This document shows, one piece after another, positions 12,059-24,389 of a stretch of 64,000 nt of DNA. Below the pieces are notes generated by a model. That model did not search any database. It saw nothing but the letters and a program-made list of their open reading frames with translations, and was not told the origin of the DNA. Source of the stretch: Aphrophora alni (Eukaryota; Arthropoda; Insecta; Hemiptera; Aphrophoridae); NCBI GenBank assembly GCA_963513935.1, contig OY740774.1, positions 28,291,949-28,355,948 on the forward strand. Reading direction: 5' to 3'. The position numbers and the translations under genes were made by a program. Numbering within the stretch: position 1 is the first letter of the stretch; the number at the start of each line of letters is the position of its first letter.

Positions 12059-12216
12059 TAAGTAAACGTAATTTTTGTGAAATTTTGTGTTCAAGTTTTA
12101 TTTTATGTAATATTATCCACAAGTTAAGCTCAATATTTTTTTTGTGTTTTATGAAATGTTGTCCCAAATTATGAGATATAAAGAGGAATTCGTAAAGGAA
12201 CCTCTAGTTATTACTA

Positions 12217-12217
<1 letters not shown>

Positions 12218-12284
<67 letters not shown>
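12218..12284. repeat. Poly-A tract, 67 nt
   Basis: An uninterrupted A run is followed at once by TGCACCGACGACAGACGGAT. Related motifs (GCACAGACGACCGACATCATTCC near 56105; ACACAGACGACAGAATATCG near 62484) occur without the A run, so the tract sits at the edge of an interspersed repeat. It may be a retroposon tail or an expanded A-rich linker. Confidence 0.95.
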
Positions 12285-12289
<5 letters not shown>

Positions 12290-12663
12290 CGACGACAGAC
12301 GGATATCATTCCAAAATCATTTTTTTCAGCTCAAGACACCTCAAAATGAAAACTTCCTAATCATAACTGTGAGAAATTAAAAACAAAATAATCATATTTA
12401 ATATATTGTATAAGTAATTTTCAACGTTCGCTCGCACATCTGTGACACCGCCTGAGACAGAATTCCTGGTGTGTTAAAATCAGCTTAATATCCTGTCTGT
12501 TTGAGAGATAAGATGCTTTGGAACACGACAGAAGTCTTTAATGTGAAACGGAAGTAAGGGTGGTGCATCTGGGAGTTCCGGAGTCGGGATTGATTCTGGT
12601 CTAATTTCGGGAGTTTTACTACACGAGTTCGTGTATTGTGTCATGTTTATTTTTAACTGGAAT

Positions 12664-12892
<229 letters not shown>

Positions 12893-13524
12893 CTAAATCA
12901 TAATTAAAACGGTAAAACAAAACCATGCACTAACTTTCTCACACACCCCACATACGATTGCTTCTTTTGTTAAATACATACACTTGTTATAAGCTAAATT
13001 GTGTATGATTGAAATCAATTTTATAATGATCAGATATTATTTTTGGTTTTTTAATCTTCATTACAAAACGTATTTTTCTTTAATTAACGATTTTTCTTCG
13101 CATATCAAAGAAATTAGCACGCAATCAGCATCTCTTCGGCATCATCTTTAATTATTCTGCAACTCCATTCTAGATGTGTGGTACTTATTTCTTTTCTTTT
13201 TTTATCTTTTTTGTTGTTAATCAACAAGTAAACAGATCATGATTTGAAGTATTGTTTGAAAAATACATTGCGTTTTAATCGATCTTACATAATGTATAGT
13301 TAATAATTGTACAATACATAATTGTAGAAAGATGCACTTTGATATTTATTTATATAATGCTGGAAATAATTGAACATATGATTATACGTGAACATATGAT
13401 TGCGAAAATGTTTTCGTATTTTTCTGTCAAACGACAGAGGCGTTCATATGCCCTCAGGGACTCATGACTGTCAGTACGGGCGTAGATATCTTGAAAAATC
13501 CTATTTACACCTTTTTATGTCAAA
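12893..13524. other. No feature recognised
   Basis: AT-rich; no named repeat or gene. The frames near 13400-13690 run into the following microsatellite and are not coding. Confidence 0.4.
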
Positions 13525-13597
13525 ACCAAGGTCAGAATTTCACGCGCGTATCTGTCCGTCTGCAAGTCACAAGTATACCGTCTACACAGACAAGACA

Positions 13598-13656
<59 letters not shown>

Positions 13657-13800
13657 TGTGTGTCATCCAACATATAGGAAAAATATAGCGGTATAAAAAA
13701 AATGGCGTGGTTAAGATACCAAACCTATCTAGTTAAATTTTTTTGTTCTGATTACAAATACGTATGTTTATTTGACGAAACAATTAATTTGTTGGCGCTT
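13525..13800 (+). mobile_element. Family B repeat, copy 2, interrupted by an AT microsatellite
   Basis: CTGTCCGTCTGCAAGTCACA, TCTACACAGACAAGACAAT, then (AT)n at 13601-13653, then CATATAGGAAAAATATAGC, GATTACAAATACGTATG and TTTATTTGACGAAACAATTAATTTG. The microsatellite stands where other copies have AAATCCTATATAT, so it probably grew from that short seed. Confidence 0.75.
13601..13653. repeat. (AT)n microsatellite, 53 bp
   Basis: Pure AT dinucleotide followed by GTGTGTGTG. It lies inside a family B copy. Confidence 0.97.
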
Positions 13801-13929
13801 GGTTAAATTGAGTATCAGATATCTTGCCCCCTTCTAACTTGAAAATGAGGTGACCTACAAAATTAAAAAAAAAAATGAATTTAATTAAATTCCATGGAGA
13901 AATCAAATATTATAGGTTTTTATATGACG

Positions 13930-14120
13930 AATTCAAATTAATTGACCCGTAGTGTGTACATTTTAAAAGCATTTTTTGTGAGATGTGAGACAAACAATTC
14001 AATAGTCATTAAAGATAGATTGAATTTTCATTGATTTTACTTTATTTCCGTCCGTAGGTAAAATAATGGACCTTTATAATTTGACACGCTTGTCTATCTG
14101 TCTGTACAATTAAACCCCCG
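13930..14120 (+). mobile_element. Family B repeat, copy 3 (junction part)
   Basis: It contains TTTTTGTGAGATGTGAGAC, AAAGATAGATTGAATTTTCA, GTCCGTAGGTAAAA and GGACCTTTATAATTTGACACG, the same succession as at 34050-34190. It is preceded directly by copy 2, as two copies also abut at 33640-34390. Confidence 0.75.
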
Positions 14121-14452
14121 CTTAAAAGATTTCTACTCTATAAAAATAACTGTCCCCACATTCTTACGGACCCTTGTTTTTTTTTGTTTTAGCACAAACT
14201 TGACCCGTTTATTTCACGTAGTCTGGAGTTAGGTATCGCGGAAAAACCGTAATTAAAGTTTCTTCCCGTACAACTGGAATTTACCGAAAAGTCCGGAGAA
14301 TGAAGAATCGATGAAGGCGGAGCCTATACGTAAAGCGCAAAGGGGGGGGGGTTATTTGGGTTATAGAAGGCGACTTTTTGAAGAGATGAAGAACTACGTA
14401 AGTAGCTTTTGAAAATGTAGTTCATATAAAAACGCAAAAATAAGATAACTCT

Positions 14453-14705
14453 CATGGGCTCACTATAGTGAGTATGGCGGCCCTGTCATCCCGTAGGTCC
14501 CAGCTGGATATACGCCTTGTTTCATCTGGTCTTGGGCTAGATCCCTCTCATCTCTCCTATCAGGTCTCACTTGAGAAACTCTTGTTCTTTTCCAACCGTA
14601 ACGGTATTCGAATATTCGAGTGCAAGGCTCTTTATTTTATGTTATTTTTCTATAAGACGATGATAACCGAGAGGTTTTTCGACTTTAAAGAACAAAGGGG
14701 GGAAA
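14453..14705 (+). mobile_element. Family A SINE-like repeat, copy 2 (reference copy)
   Basis: Shared blocks in order: a palindromic CTCACTATAGTGAG start, GTATGGC/GTACGGGC, TCCCAGCTGGATMTACRCCTT, CTTGGGCTAGATCCCTCTC, ATCTTTCCTATCAGGTCTC, GAGAAACTCTTGTTC, TCCRACCCTGACGCTATTAG, GTATTCGAGGGCTAGGGG, CTTTATTTTATTCTTTTT, ATAAGACGATGATRACCGAG, AGGTTTTTCGNCTTTAAA and CAACAAGG. GGGTTAGATCCC matches the RNA polymerase III B box GGTTCGANTCC at 9 of 11 positions, and a TGGC motif sits about 50 nt upstream, so a tRNA-derived SINE is plausible. The start palindrome and lack of a clear tail leave a short DNA element possible. Eleven copies are spread through the window in both orientations, at differing divergence. 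Confidence 0.85.
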
Positions 14706-15479
14706 TCTTATGTGTTAATCACATAGGCTGCGTGCCTTTGTGTTGATGGAGTATCTTACGGACCACATACTGTAAATCTTATTTTGAGTTGGAAGTAATT
14801 TCGTTTATTTGAAAGGTTTTTAGGTAACATAGAATTTGTTAACACCAAAATTGTAAGGCGTTTATTATTGTCTTATAAATATGTGACGGTGTTACTTGGA
14901 TCGGGACTGAAAGTTAAAATTGAACCTACTTGAGGAGGGTTTGTTTCAAAGTACGGCAGTGAACAGCTAGCCGAAGTTGTAGCTATGTTGAGCAGACCAC
15001 GCTACGGAGCAGTAAAAGCGACCCGACCGATCTGAGAACCAGTCATGGTGTGTAGAGCCTGTCTAGTTTTAATTTTGGTTTGATACTTTATTCAAAATTA
15101 CACCATGGATCTTTAATTAATTGAAGTCATGGCGTTCGGGGGTTTTCCTGAAAAGCAATCTCCAAATGGGACGCGTAACTTTCGTATTTAAACGAGTCGA
15201 GATGAGAATAGGCAACAGCTCTGTGATTATTTAGTTATTAATTGTAGGCGTGAATACTCAATGTTTAGCTATAATTCGATAATGTATTATTATGTTCATC
15301 TCTTCAAAGCTATGTACCCTATGATGCATGGAGATGATAGATTTTGGCCTCGAAATCGGCATGGGCTTAAAGCAGTATCGTTATCCAAAATGTAGAGCAT
15401 AAACTACAATACATATTATTGTCCGTAGATATTGGGACAATTATTTTTATAAAGCCGATGTCTTTTAGGCGGCCCAGCT
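14706..15479. other. No feature recognised
   Basis: Includes a slightly GC-richer patch at 14880-15210 (GTGACGGTGTTAC, GCGACCCGACC) with no open frame or family match that I can name. Confidence 0.4.
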
Positions 15480-15850
15480 ATAACATATTAATTTCTTCGT
15501 CAAATAAATATAATTATTCCTAATCAGAATATCTTCTAGTTTTATTTGATATCCCAAATCATATATTATAAATACATCTTTTCAACTCTATAGTTTTTGT
15601 CCCTAACTATCTCAAGGTCATTTTTGGTTACTGCTATATTTTCCCATATGCGGGACATACAAATAATATAAATGCAATGTTTGGAATAATCGTATATAGG
15701 ATTTATCTTCTTGTCTTTGAAGACGGGTTGCAACTTCAGACAATCAGAGACACATTTGTGCATTTTAAGAGTCTAAAATATTACAAATACACAGTTCTCT
15801 TCCCCCTTCGATAATTTTTAAGGGACGGACGTTTTATTTAGATCCTTAGA
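15480..15850 (-). mobile_element. Family B repeat, copy 4
   Basis: Reverse complement gives GATCCCT-like start, GAAGTTGCAACCCGTCTTC, AAATCCTATATACG, GCATTTATATTATTTGTA, CATATGGGAAAATATAGCAG, AATGACCTTGAGATAGTTAG, GACAAAAACTATAGAGTTG and TTATTTGACGAAGAAATTAA, aligning with copies 1, 6 and 7. Confidence 0.8.
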
Positions 15851-17244
15851 GGCTACATTTTAATAAAATTAGATAACTGTTGCGAAAATAGAAATTTTGG
15901 TCTCTTGGCAGCCACACCCACCGTAAAAAATTATCAAAATATGCCACATATCCAAATTTGATTTAAAAATATCTGTGTATACGTTTGTTTAAAAAGCATT
16001 GCATGTAAAAAAATCAATGTTTTATCTCTTTAAAAAATATTTAACGATAGTGGGGGTGGGAGAAAATACAAAATGTTAAAACTAAGTCATCAATACACAC
16101 CTAAAACAACAAGTTTGTTGGAATGTGCTTAAAAATTGAACTAACCGTTTAAACATTTTGCATAGACTATATATACACGTCGAGTCATCCTCCAATTTAT
16201 TTGGAGTTAGATCTTAAATATGTCTGTTACAAAAATAATCATCTGCACACTGTGAAACCGAGAATACGACTATAAGATACTAGTAACTTCACTAAAATAG
16301 AATGATTGTTTGAACACCGAAATTTTATGAACTAAGAATTGATTTAATTTCTACAATGTAATTTCAGATATTTATGAAAACTGATGTCACTGCATTAAAA
16401 TCAATTTTTTTTTAATCCTAACTTTATAAAGGAATAGAACACAAATAAAATATTTAATTAATGATTCATTTAATAATAAAGTAAACTAACATGTTTTTTA
16501 TTAACCAATTATTAAATTATTAATACATAAATTGTACAATAGTCACAAAACATTGGAAGTAATTAAAACCGAAATAATAGAAACTTGCGTGCTGGGCGCC
16601 GATAAATTTCCTCGGGCAGTCACGCACTGGCAGACAACCACACGAGGAGGGGGACGGGGTCTTGTTTTTCCTAAGGCTCTCATTGTTTAATTTCTTTACT
16701 TCTCTGTTGATTTATATGAATCGATTTTTTATTGTTTAAGGATTACAATCTACGCCTTTTTTGTTTTTTTTATTTCTGCTCTTTTTTGTTACTGTTTAAT
16801 TAAAATATATCGTTTTAACAACTCTGTTTAAAGATATTTTATTATATATTTTACTTTCTTATTAGGTATACAAATTGTTGTGATATAATTGAGATTTTCG
16901 TAGGTATATCAGTTTTACAAAATGTTTGACTATTTCTCTACGTGCTCGTAAGCAGTTCTGTTCATAATTATTTTTGAAATAGTATTTTTTTACCGGTTTT
17001 TCAAATTAGTTTTTTGCACCTAATTAAATGCTTAAAGTATAATCTCGTAACCCAAAAACCGAGATGTTTGCCTTAAATAAACCACACAAAATCGGCATGT
17101 TAAACGTCACTGAATAATATCCCCTAAAATTCCAAATAATACTTGTTTTTCGCAATCTCTTTTATTTCTTGTTGTTTAAATGGAAAAAAAACTATCGGTC
17201 ATTACCATCTTATAAATAACAGGAAGAAATGAATATCACTTGAA
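15851..17244. other. No feature recognised
   Basis: AT-rich; a GC-richer patch at 16585-16675 (GTGCTGGGCGCCG, GAGGAGGGGGACGGGG) has no assignable function. Confidence 0.4.
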
Positions 17245-17395
17245 GACTCCTAGCCCTCGAATACTCTAATAGCGCCAGGATAAGAAAAGAAGAAGAGATA
17301 TCTGATGGAAAGATGAAAGAGTCAAAGAGAGGGATCTAACCTAAGACTTCAGCTAGTATTCCTCAGGATTATCACGGCAGTATTCATTATAATAA
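17245..17395 (-). mobile_element. Family A SINE-like repeat, copy 3
   Basis: Contains CCTAGCCCTCGAATACTCTA, ATAGCGCCAGG, ATCTGATGGAAAGATGAAAG and GGGATCTAACCTAAGACT, the reverse complement of the family blocks. The 5' part beyond 17360 is worn. Confidence 0.8.
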
Positions 17396-18797
17396 AAGCT
17401 GTTTATATTGCCTATCTCTTTCTTGGCTAAAATAAAGGGTGTCTTTTAAGGGAACTCTGTCAAGTTTTAAAAAAATATATTTCGGTTGCAAAAAAGAATT
17501 GTACGTTCAATGTTGCACATAAATTATAATTAATCGTGTATATAATATTTCAACTTTTAGTTTAATTTTTAAGTGCAATCAGATTATATTTGAAATAAAC
17601 ACCATTATTACTATCCTATCCGTATTAAATTTCTTCAATATCCTGTCCACTGACTTTTTGAACTTGGGGTTTATTACTCTACAATAAAGTTGTTTAACAC
17701 TTCCAGAAAATATTAAAAACCAAGGTTCTGTTGAGAGTTTCAAGAGTTCACTGAGGTGTTACTTCATTGAAAATGCGTTATACTCGGTGGAAGAATAAAC
17801 TTTGTGCTTCCTGAAGCATCTAAACTCAGTCTGCCGTTGTAGGGAAAGAGAAATAGTTTATTTGTATTTGTTCTTGTTTGAATTTTGTTAAATAATAATG
17901 TTGAATGGCGTTTTTTATATGCTATATTATGTTAGCATATCTTTTTAAATAATATTTAAACATAAAATATAATTACGAAATGTTACATGTTTCATGAAAT
18001 AATGGAGAGGGGATGATGTAAATAAATAGGTGAGCCTTTAAGGATGCAATCTTTTTTAAAAAATGTCTGTTAGAGTGCTATCGGTGAAAAAAAATCAGCT
18101 GTCTCGAGAGAAACGTTAGAAATAAAGCTGATGCACCTTATGAAAGTGAAAGCGAGACCTTCAAATAAATAAATCAGACATGCATACTGCGCAGTGAAAT
18201 TTGAAAACTCTGCGAACATGAATATAGCATTGTTAGAAATAAAAAAAATCGTTTGCATTGTGTGTTTTAAATGAGTAACAACTTTAACATTCATAATTTT
18301 CATACCATCCTGTTGTGATATGGGGGGGGGGGGGCGTGAATTATCGACATCAAGAGATCTATTGTCTACTTCTACTCATCTTTCGGTCTAGAAGCCCCAA
18401 CAGCACCAACTCTTTTAGAAAGTGGAGCACTTGAAGGGGGCTAAGAGAGTCTAATGTTGTTGTTGATATCACGTTCAGAACACAGTACGGTTCTGTCGTT
18501 GTGCTATCAGTCAGACTAAAAACATCAGGCAGTGCCGACACATTAGTCTGTTGCATCCACTTTGTAGGCGATCAGTTGTGTCTCCTTCGTATAACAAAAA
18601 TGCCATACTTGATTAAAATTTGTTTTCTTTATACTGTACCTTTGAACGATTAAGGAAGCCTGTGCTTTCATTGGGTATGGTTAAAATATAACGAATAAGT
18701 AAGGAATTTAGGCTTATTTAATAAGAAGTGTTTACACTCATAATGGGAATGAAAATAAAATTAGTGTTATTTTTTAAGTAAGGTTATGGTAAGAGTG
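17396..18797. other. No gene recognised; contains a G13 run
   Basis: AT-rich, with 13 consecutive G at 18322-18334. A minus-strand frame of 65 codons at 18359-18556 is less AT-rich than its surroundings, but I do not recognise it and it lacks clear splice signals. Confidence 0.35.
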
Positions 18798-18815
18798 ATA
18801 TATATATATATATAT
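18798..18815. repeat. Short (AT)n microsatellite
   Basis: About 18 bp of alternating A and T. Confidence 0.9.
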
Positions 18816-19707
18816 TTTAGATTTTGATGTTGAAAACAAATTATTCAATCTAAACACATCTAAATTTACTTATTAAATTTTCCAATTTAAACTTTTTTAG
18901 TTTTGTTATTTGTATGCAATAAAAGAAAAGGAAAAAAAATTGAAAAAGTTTGACAAAAATATAATTAATAACTGTTTTTTTATTTTTTCAAAACATTAAA
19001 TATGAAAGGTCTCCTAATTCCATACGTTTCGTGTTTTGAGTATGTGTATTTTTTTAAATTATTGATCCCTAAAAGTAATTTAAAAAATTCGAAATAAATT
19101 ACGTTTACAAACATAAAAATTTGGTTATTTATGAACGATAGAAGATTTTGAAATCGAACGTAACGCCTGCAGGACAGTGGACACAATCCCTCCTGACAGC
19201 AACGCAGTTGATGTTTTTACCCTGTGTAGTAGCGTTCAAAACGGATTTTGTAATACATTGCTATGGACTTTCCGTACTGTATTTTGAACGTGAAACCGTT
19301 ACTATATAGTTGATTTTTCTTTTCGGAAGTTTAATCCCAGTTTATTTAAAATCGAATCCTTTTCGTTTGTCATAAAATCGTGTAATTAATTGAAAATTGG
19401 TAAGAGGAAAACGTTTTTAACCAAATAACTAAAAAAACGAAGGAAATGAATTTTGCTGATTCCATGGTTTACAAGATTATAGACGCTTGTACTGTGTGTT
19501 AACTTGACTTATTATCAGGATTGAAAGGTATAAATTGATTATATAATAAGGAAATAAATAAGGAAGTAAAGAAAGTTATGACGTTGTTATGCACATTAGA
19601 TGTATTGATTTACGTATCTCTTATCCGCGGATATGCACGGTTTTATATATAACCACCTAACCTAAACTATTTGCGATACTTCTTCTAAACCTAATATTAA
19701 GAACACA

Positions 19708-19742
<35 letters not shown>

Positions 19743-20362
19743 GAAAAGTTCATGAAACGCTTTTGTTTTGTGCTACTGTTGACTAATATAAATAATTGTT
19801 GTACTCGATTGTCTATTTAGTGTTACAAACTTAAATCACTCCGGTTAAACTTAAACAATAAAGGATTCGACGATTTATTATGAAGTCCACAACTATCAGA
19901 GCGCACAATCATTCAGTAAAGTTTGTATTTTGGTAATAAGTTCATTTGATTTTTACTACTAAGAGAAGCAATGTCTTTTTTTAAATAGAACATTTAGTCT
20001 GTTTGTTTCGTAGTGAAGACAAACGCGTCTACCTATCGTTATGAAATTTAGAAATAAGGTTAATCCAATTATCCCCAAGGATGTTATTAGAAGGTTTTTT
20101 ATTTTAGAATAATTTTTTTAAATTGCGTCCACCTCCAACAGTTATTTTATGGTTTCGGGGCATGGACGTGGAATAGGACAGGTGGGAAGTTTGAAAGAGG
20201 CATAACAAGCAAGCGCAAAAAGTTCTAATATTAAATTAAATTTCAACCATCCCAGTTTTTAAGGTTATTAAGATATAAAATAAATTAATATTTACAGAAC
20301 AGTTACACTTTATTTGTTCCTTAAATTTCTCTAAATCTTGATATATTTATCATATAACTTGT
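18816..20362. other. No gene recognised; contains a 28-nt poly-A run
   Basis: AT-rich. An uninterrupted A run lies at 19712-19739. No repeat family was recognised next to it. Confidence 0.4.
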
Positions 20363-20760
20363 ATACAGGGTGTTTCTAAACTACGTTTCAAAATATTCAG
20401 AATATGTTTTCTAAGGTCAAAATAACTAAAAAAGTTTCTATGAACATTTTGTTATGTTCTCCATAACGTCTATCCTCCATTTTGTTACAAAAACGCCGTA
20501 TTTTGTAAATGGATTTGATATCGAGTCCATATTTGATATACATATTTATTATGTGACCTTAAATCAATTTATCAAAACAAGACTTTGTGTTCTGTATGTT
20601 TTCAAAAAATGGTGGCTGTTTACAATTTGTAATGTCGAATATATTAAAAACCATTAACTTTACAAAAAAAGTACAGGAGATCAAAAAGTTTTCTTTTTTA
20701 ATGACAAATAAAATCAGTTTTTTTTTATCAATAACTCGGTTATCCTTTAAGGTAAGTACT
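20363..20760 (+). mobile_element. CAGGGTGTTTC-terminus repeat, related to the 350-1781 element
   Basis: It starts ATACAGGGTGTTTC and continues with CTCCATTTTGTTAC, AAAAATGGTGGCTGTTTA, AAACCATTAACTTTACAAAA, TTTTCTTTTTTAATGACAAA and AATAACTCGGTTA. This is the block order of the left arm and inner edge of the 350-1781 element, at lower identity. No opposite arm is seen within the next kilobase, so it is a single-ended or broken copy. Confidence 0.6.
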
Positions 20761-21664
20761 GAAAATTATAAAACTCAATTTGTTCGTCATTAAAAAAGAC
20801 AAATTTTTTGTCTCTTGTAAATTTTTTTAAAGTAATTGGTTTCGATTCGACATTAAAAATTTTAACCGGCCGGAATTTTGAAAAAATACAAAACTAAGTC
20901 TTGGTTCATTGATAAAAGTTCACATAGAAATTATGTGTACCAAATTTGGACTCGATAAATTAATTATTCTAAATTATAAAAAATTTAAATCACAAAATAG
21001 CAGATATACGGAAAACAATTATTTTAGGACATATGTTCATAGGAACTCTTTGACTCATTTTGATCCAAGGAACCATAGGTTGAAGTTTTGGAACGCAGTT
21101 TGGAGACAGCTTGTTTATATACCAATATCAATTATAGTAAAATATAAACAGGCAGTCGGATTGTTTACGTTTCATATTATATCATCACGTAATAGCTATC
21201 AAGGCATCTAGGTACATCATATTTTTTAACTTTATTCTCTTTTTTATTTTCAAAACAAACATATCAAATAATTTATTATTTACATGACAGTTGCACTCTG
21301 TTTTGTGACTTTCATATTCTATTCTAATGTAATGTATATTGTGTAATTATAAAATTAATTACTCCCACTAATAGAATCTTGATGTTGGTAGTTTGTTACT
21401 AAGTAGGCTACACAGGAATTATTTATTGGACGTATTGAAACTTCCAAGAAGTTTATTTTTTACATATTTATTATTCTCTCATTAGAAACTCATGGAAAAG
21501 ATATTTTTTAAATGACATTTTTTAGTATTGTGTTTATTTATTTTTATTTTTGTTTATGTAGATTGAACTTTCTACTGTGGTATAAAAAATCCTGAATATT
21601 AATTTTAAACCAACTTTTTACTCTTTCACATGTTCGCAGTATAGAGAAACTTATCATGGGCCAA

Positions 21665-22270
21665 AAAAATCTATGGTCGAGCTTTTGCAGATATATCCGT
21701 TTCGAGTTTTCCTGAGTCCAAAAAAGTGTTTTATTTAATGATGTCCGTCTGTCGTGTATACAGTATTTTACAGCCCATACGCGTGTACAGATCATAATAA
21801 AATTTGCTGTGGGATTTTTTTTTCTTCATATTTTATAAATTTATAAAATTTTGGAAGTAGGTATCATGAGAAAAAAACACGAAATTATTTTGAAAATAAA
21901 TAATAAATAATAATAAATAAATGGTCGCAACTTCTCCAAAATGAACAGTTCATAAATTATTTAAAAAAACTAATAATGGCGTTTTTATAAAATACGCCAT
22001 TTCTCAAAATAGGGTTTACCGATTACGTTTAAATTTTAGTAAAATGCTAAAATTAATAGCTCAAGTCCGTATACAAAATCGTAAGTATAAAACATATCAC
22101 GGTTCAAGGCTGCCGTCATTTGAAATTCAATTTTAATTTTAATACGATATCCTCTGAGGATTGGCCAAGCGGGCGCCATTGAACTGGTATTTTTTAGTGA
22201 CGATTAGTATTGTTTCGTTTAATTTCGATTTGGGTGTGGGTAAGTGAGAAAGTTTATATATTTTTTATTT
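21665..22270 (+). repeat. Family C repeat, copy 2
   Basis: TATGGTCGAGCTTTTGCAG, ATATATCCGTTTCGAG, CCTGAGTCCAAAAAAGTGTT, GATGTCCGTCTGTCGTGTAT, then GTGTGGGTAAGTGAGAAAG at 22235, in the same order as copy 1. The phrase ATGTCCGTCTGTCG is the complement of the CGACAGACGG motif at 12290 and elsewhere. Confidence 0.65.
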
Positions 22271-22929
22271 ATTTATCAACATTAATTCCCCCCCCCCTCT
22301 TGTTACACTACGTTTTATCATTAGAGTGAGTACGGTAAGACGATCGAAACACAAACTTTATACTGCAAAGAGTTAGTTATATGTCTAACCTCAAATTATA
22401 CAAACTTTAGAACCCTTACACAAGATAAACGAGAACCGTACGTTATGTTAAACTGTCTGGTCGCATGTCACATCCACTGTAAACTGCAATTAGGCTTAGG
22501 ACGGCAAGATTAGAATGAATGTGGTTTTAAACTTGCCGCAAACTCAACAGCTTTTACCTCATTTCAGCAGGGAGACATATGACTAAATGTCGTAATAAGG
22601 AAAGTATTATCATGTTGTGGATTTATAATCATTACAGCCACAATATTACAAGTAATCACTTCTTAATGAGCCAAATTAGTGGTTTTGTGTTCCTTTCACG
22701 TTTTATATTTGTTCAGTAAATTTTTCTTGTAAATCCAATGTTGGGAATTAATAAAAGCTAAATGTTTTATTGTTTGCTTGTTTATACATTTTGATTTTTC
22801 ATAAATTTGGATCACAGTTGTAGTAAATATTAATTATTTATTCATCGATGTGTAAATATCATAGAATGTCGACGGCCACAATTGAAAACGCATATTTTAA
22901 CTCCACCATTTCCTTTTGTGGAAAATTAC
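22271..22929. other. No feature recognised
   Basis: AT-rich, C10 run at 22288-22297, no gene seen. Confidence 0.4.
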
Positions 22930-23160
22930 TCTTAGAGCTCACTTATAGTGAGTACGGGCGTAGGATTCCAAAGAGATCCCAGCTAGATTTATACATTGTT
23001 TCAAGTAGTCTTGGGTTAGATCCTTCACTTTCTGATCAACTTTCCAGCCTTGACGCTTTTAGAATATTCGAAGGCTAGGGGTCTTTATTTTATTCCTTTT
23101 TTTAAATAAGGCGCGGATACCGAGAGGATTTTCGTCTTTAAAACACCAAGATCGAGGAAA
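22930..23160 (+). mobile_element. Family A SINE-like repeat, copy 4
   Basis: Full-length by block content, with the CTCACTTATAGTGAG start, a B-box-like GGGTTAGATCCTTC, TTGACGCTTTTAGAATATTC, GGCTAGGGGTC and GAGAGGATTTTCGTC. It is the first of three copies packed within about 1.1 kb. Confidence 0.85.
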
Positions 23161-23399
23161 ACAGTTTCATTTTTCCTTTCCGCCTTTTTGTTGTTGTACG
23201 TCTGCTTCTTTGTGTCTCATTCACACCATTATATTTAACAATTCAGAGTACGATCCTCCTTTGAAGAACTCGCCACCTAACCTTGGAACGTTTCGACTTG
23301 GCGCCATTTTAAAACGAAAAATATCATATAAAAACCATGCACGTTCATCGTTCGGTATACTTGTAGGGTATCTTACAGCCTAATTATATATTTTTTCTT

Positions 23400-23600
23400 G
23401 TTAATAAGAACTCTGGGGTCATCATTGCCTTTAAAAGAATAGAAAATAAAAACTCAACTTCGAATACTCTAATAGAGTCATGGTCACAACAGAACAAGAG
23501 TTGGTCAAGAGATACGTGAGATACGAAGAAAGATATATATCCTCGGGTTAGTCACACACTGTGGGAAATTAATCGAAGTCCTCGCTCCACTCAGTTGTAC
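23400..23600 (-). mobile_element. Family A SINE-like repeat, copy 5
   Basis: Reverse complement of TTCGAATACTCTAATAGAG, GAACAAGAGTTGGTCAAGAG and the worn B-box region CCTCGGGTTAGTC; a trace of the 3' block is seen near 23410-23440. It is inverted relative to its two neighbours. Confidence 0.7.
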
Positions 23601-23747
23601 AAGATTGTATTGAAAATAATTTAATATTTTTTACTCTTTTATATTTTGTGCAGATAGAAAGTATTAGAAAATATTTCAAATTTCATTTTACTTTTGAAGT
23701 TTTTTACGACGACTTGTATTTCTAACATTATTCTATTTAATACAGCC

Positions 23748-24000
23748 CTTTGGGGTCAGTATAATGGATACGGGTACGGCAATCCCGAGGGATCTAGGCT
23801 GGATCTACACCTTCTCGTGGGTTATAGTCCTTTTTTCAACATTGCTTTCAGGTAGCTTGACCAACTTTTGTTCACTTTCGACCCTGACTCTTTTAGAGTA
23901 TTCGATGGCTAGGGATTTTTATTTTAAAATCTTTACAACTTCTTTTTTATAAGCCGATGATGACTGAGAGGTTTTTCGCCTTTAAACAACAAGGAAAAAA
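23748..24000 (+). mobile_element. Family A SINE-like repeat, copy 6
   Basis: GATACGGGTACGGCAATCCC, GAGGGATCTAGGCTGG, ATCTACACCTTC, TTGACCAACTTTTGTTC, GACCCTGACTCTTTTAGAG, TATTCGATGGCTAGGG and AAGCCGATGATGACTGAGAG. The TGGCAATCCC form of the A-box-like region matches copy 1. Confidence 0.85.
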
Positions 24001-24389
24001 ACTTGCATTTAATATTTAGAAACTCAAGTTGTATTCTTAGTCGAGGCACCAGCTATCATGCAGTGGTATCGTGTAGTAGTGTTTTGAGTGGTCGCCATTT
24101 TAGAACGAAAAAATAAACTACAAAAACCTTGTATTTAAAGTGTTTGGCGAAGTCACAAAAACTACATTTCTTAAATTGGAAACGATTCTTAGATGCGATT
24201 AGTCGTAACTACGTAACAAAATCGGATTAAATCAGGACTTTGCTTGACAGTTTTAAAACAGTTAAATGAAATGAAAACAAGATATTAAAGAGACATGTTT
24301 GGACTTGCTAAGCAACCACGGCGAACGCCTCCCGATGATATCTCACCAACCAAAGACTTGTAAGCTTATGATGCTGCACAATTAAGGTC

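Larger units (their letters stand above)
11895..12099. mobile_element. Fold-back element with hammerhead-like cores
   Basis: Two arms of about 86 bp (11895-11980 and 12014-12099) are near-perfect reverse complements around a 33-nt loop. The arms read TTCACAAAAATTACGTTTAC, TTAATCAAACGCGTTT, AACGACAAAGT and CCATCCTCAG-GATACAT. The outer ends give no open frame. Each arm contains a hammerhead-ribozyme-like core, facing outward on opposite strands. The few arm differences (for example CGCCATCC versus the equivalent of AGCCATCC) show it is not brand new. It may be a head-to-head pair of terminal repeats from a Penelope-like element, which is inference. Confidence 0.85.

Noticed and set aside
18087..18137. 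Hairpin ATCAGCT..AGCTGAT with an internal GAGAAACG
   Set aside because: Looked like a ribozyme at first, but no CUGANGA core is present and the stem is only 7 bp.
18359..18556. 65-codon minus-strand frame (possible exon)
   Set aside because: Less AT-rich than its flanks, but no homology that I can name and no convincing acceptor or donor.
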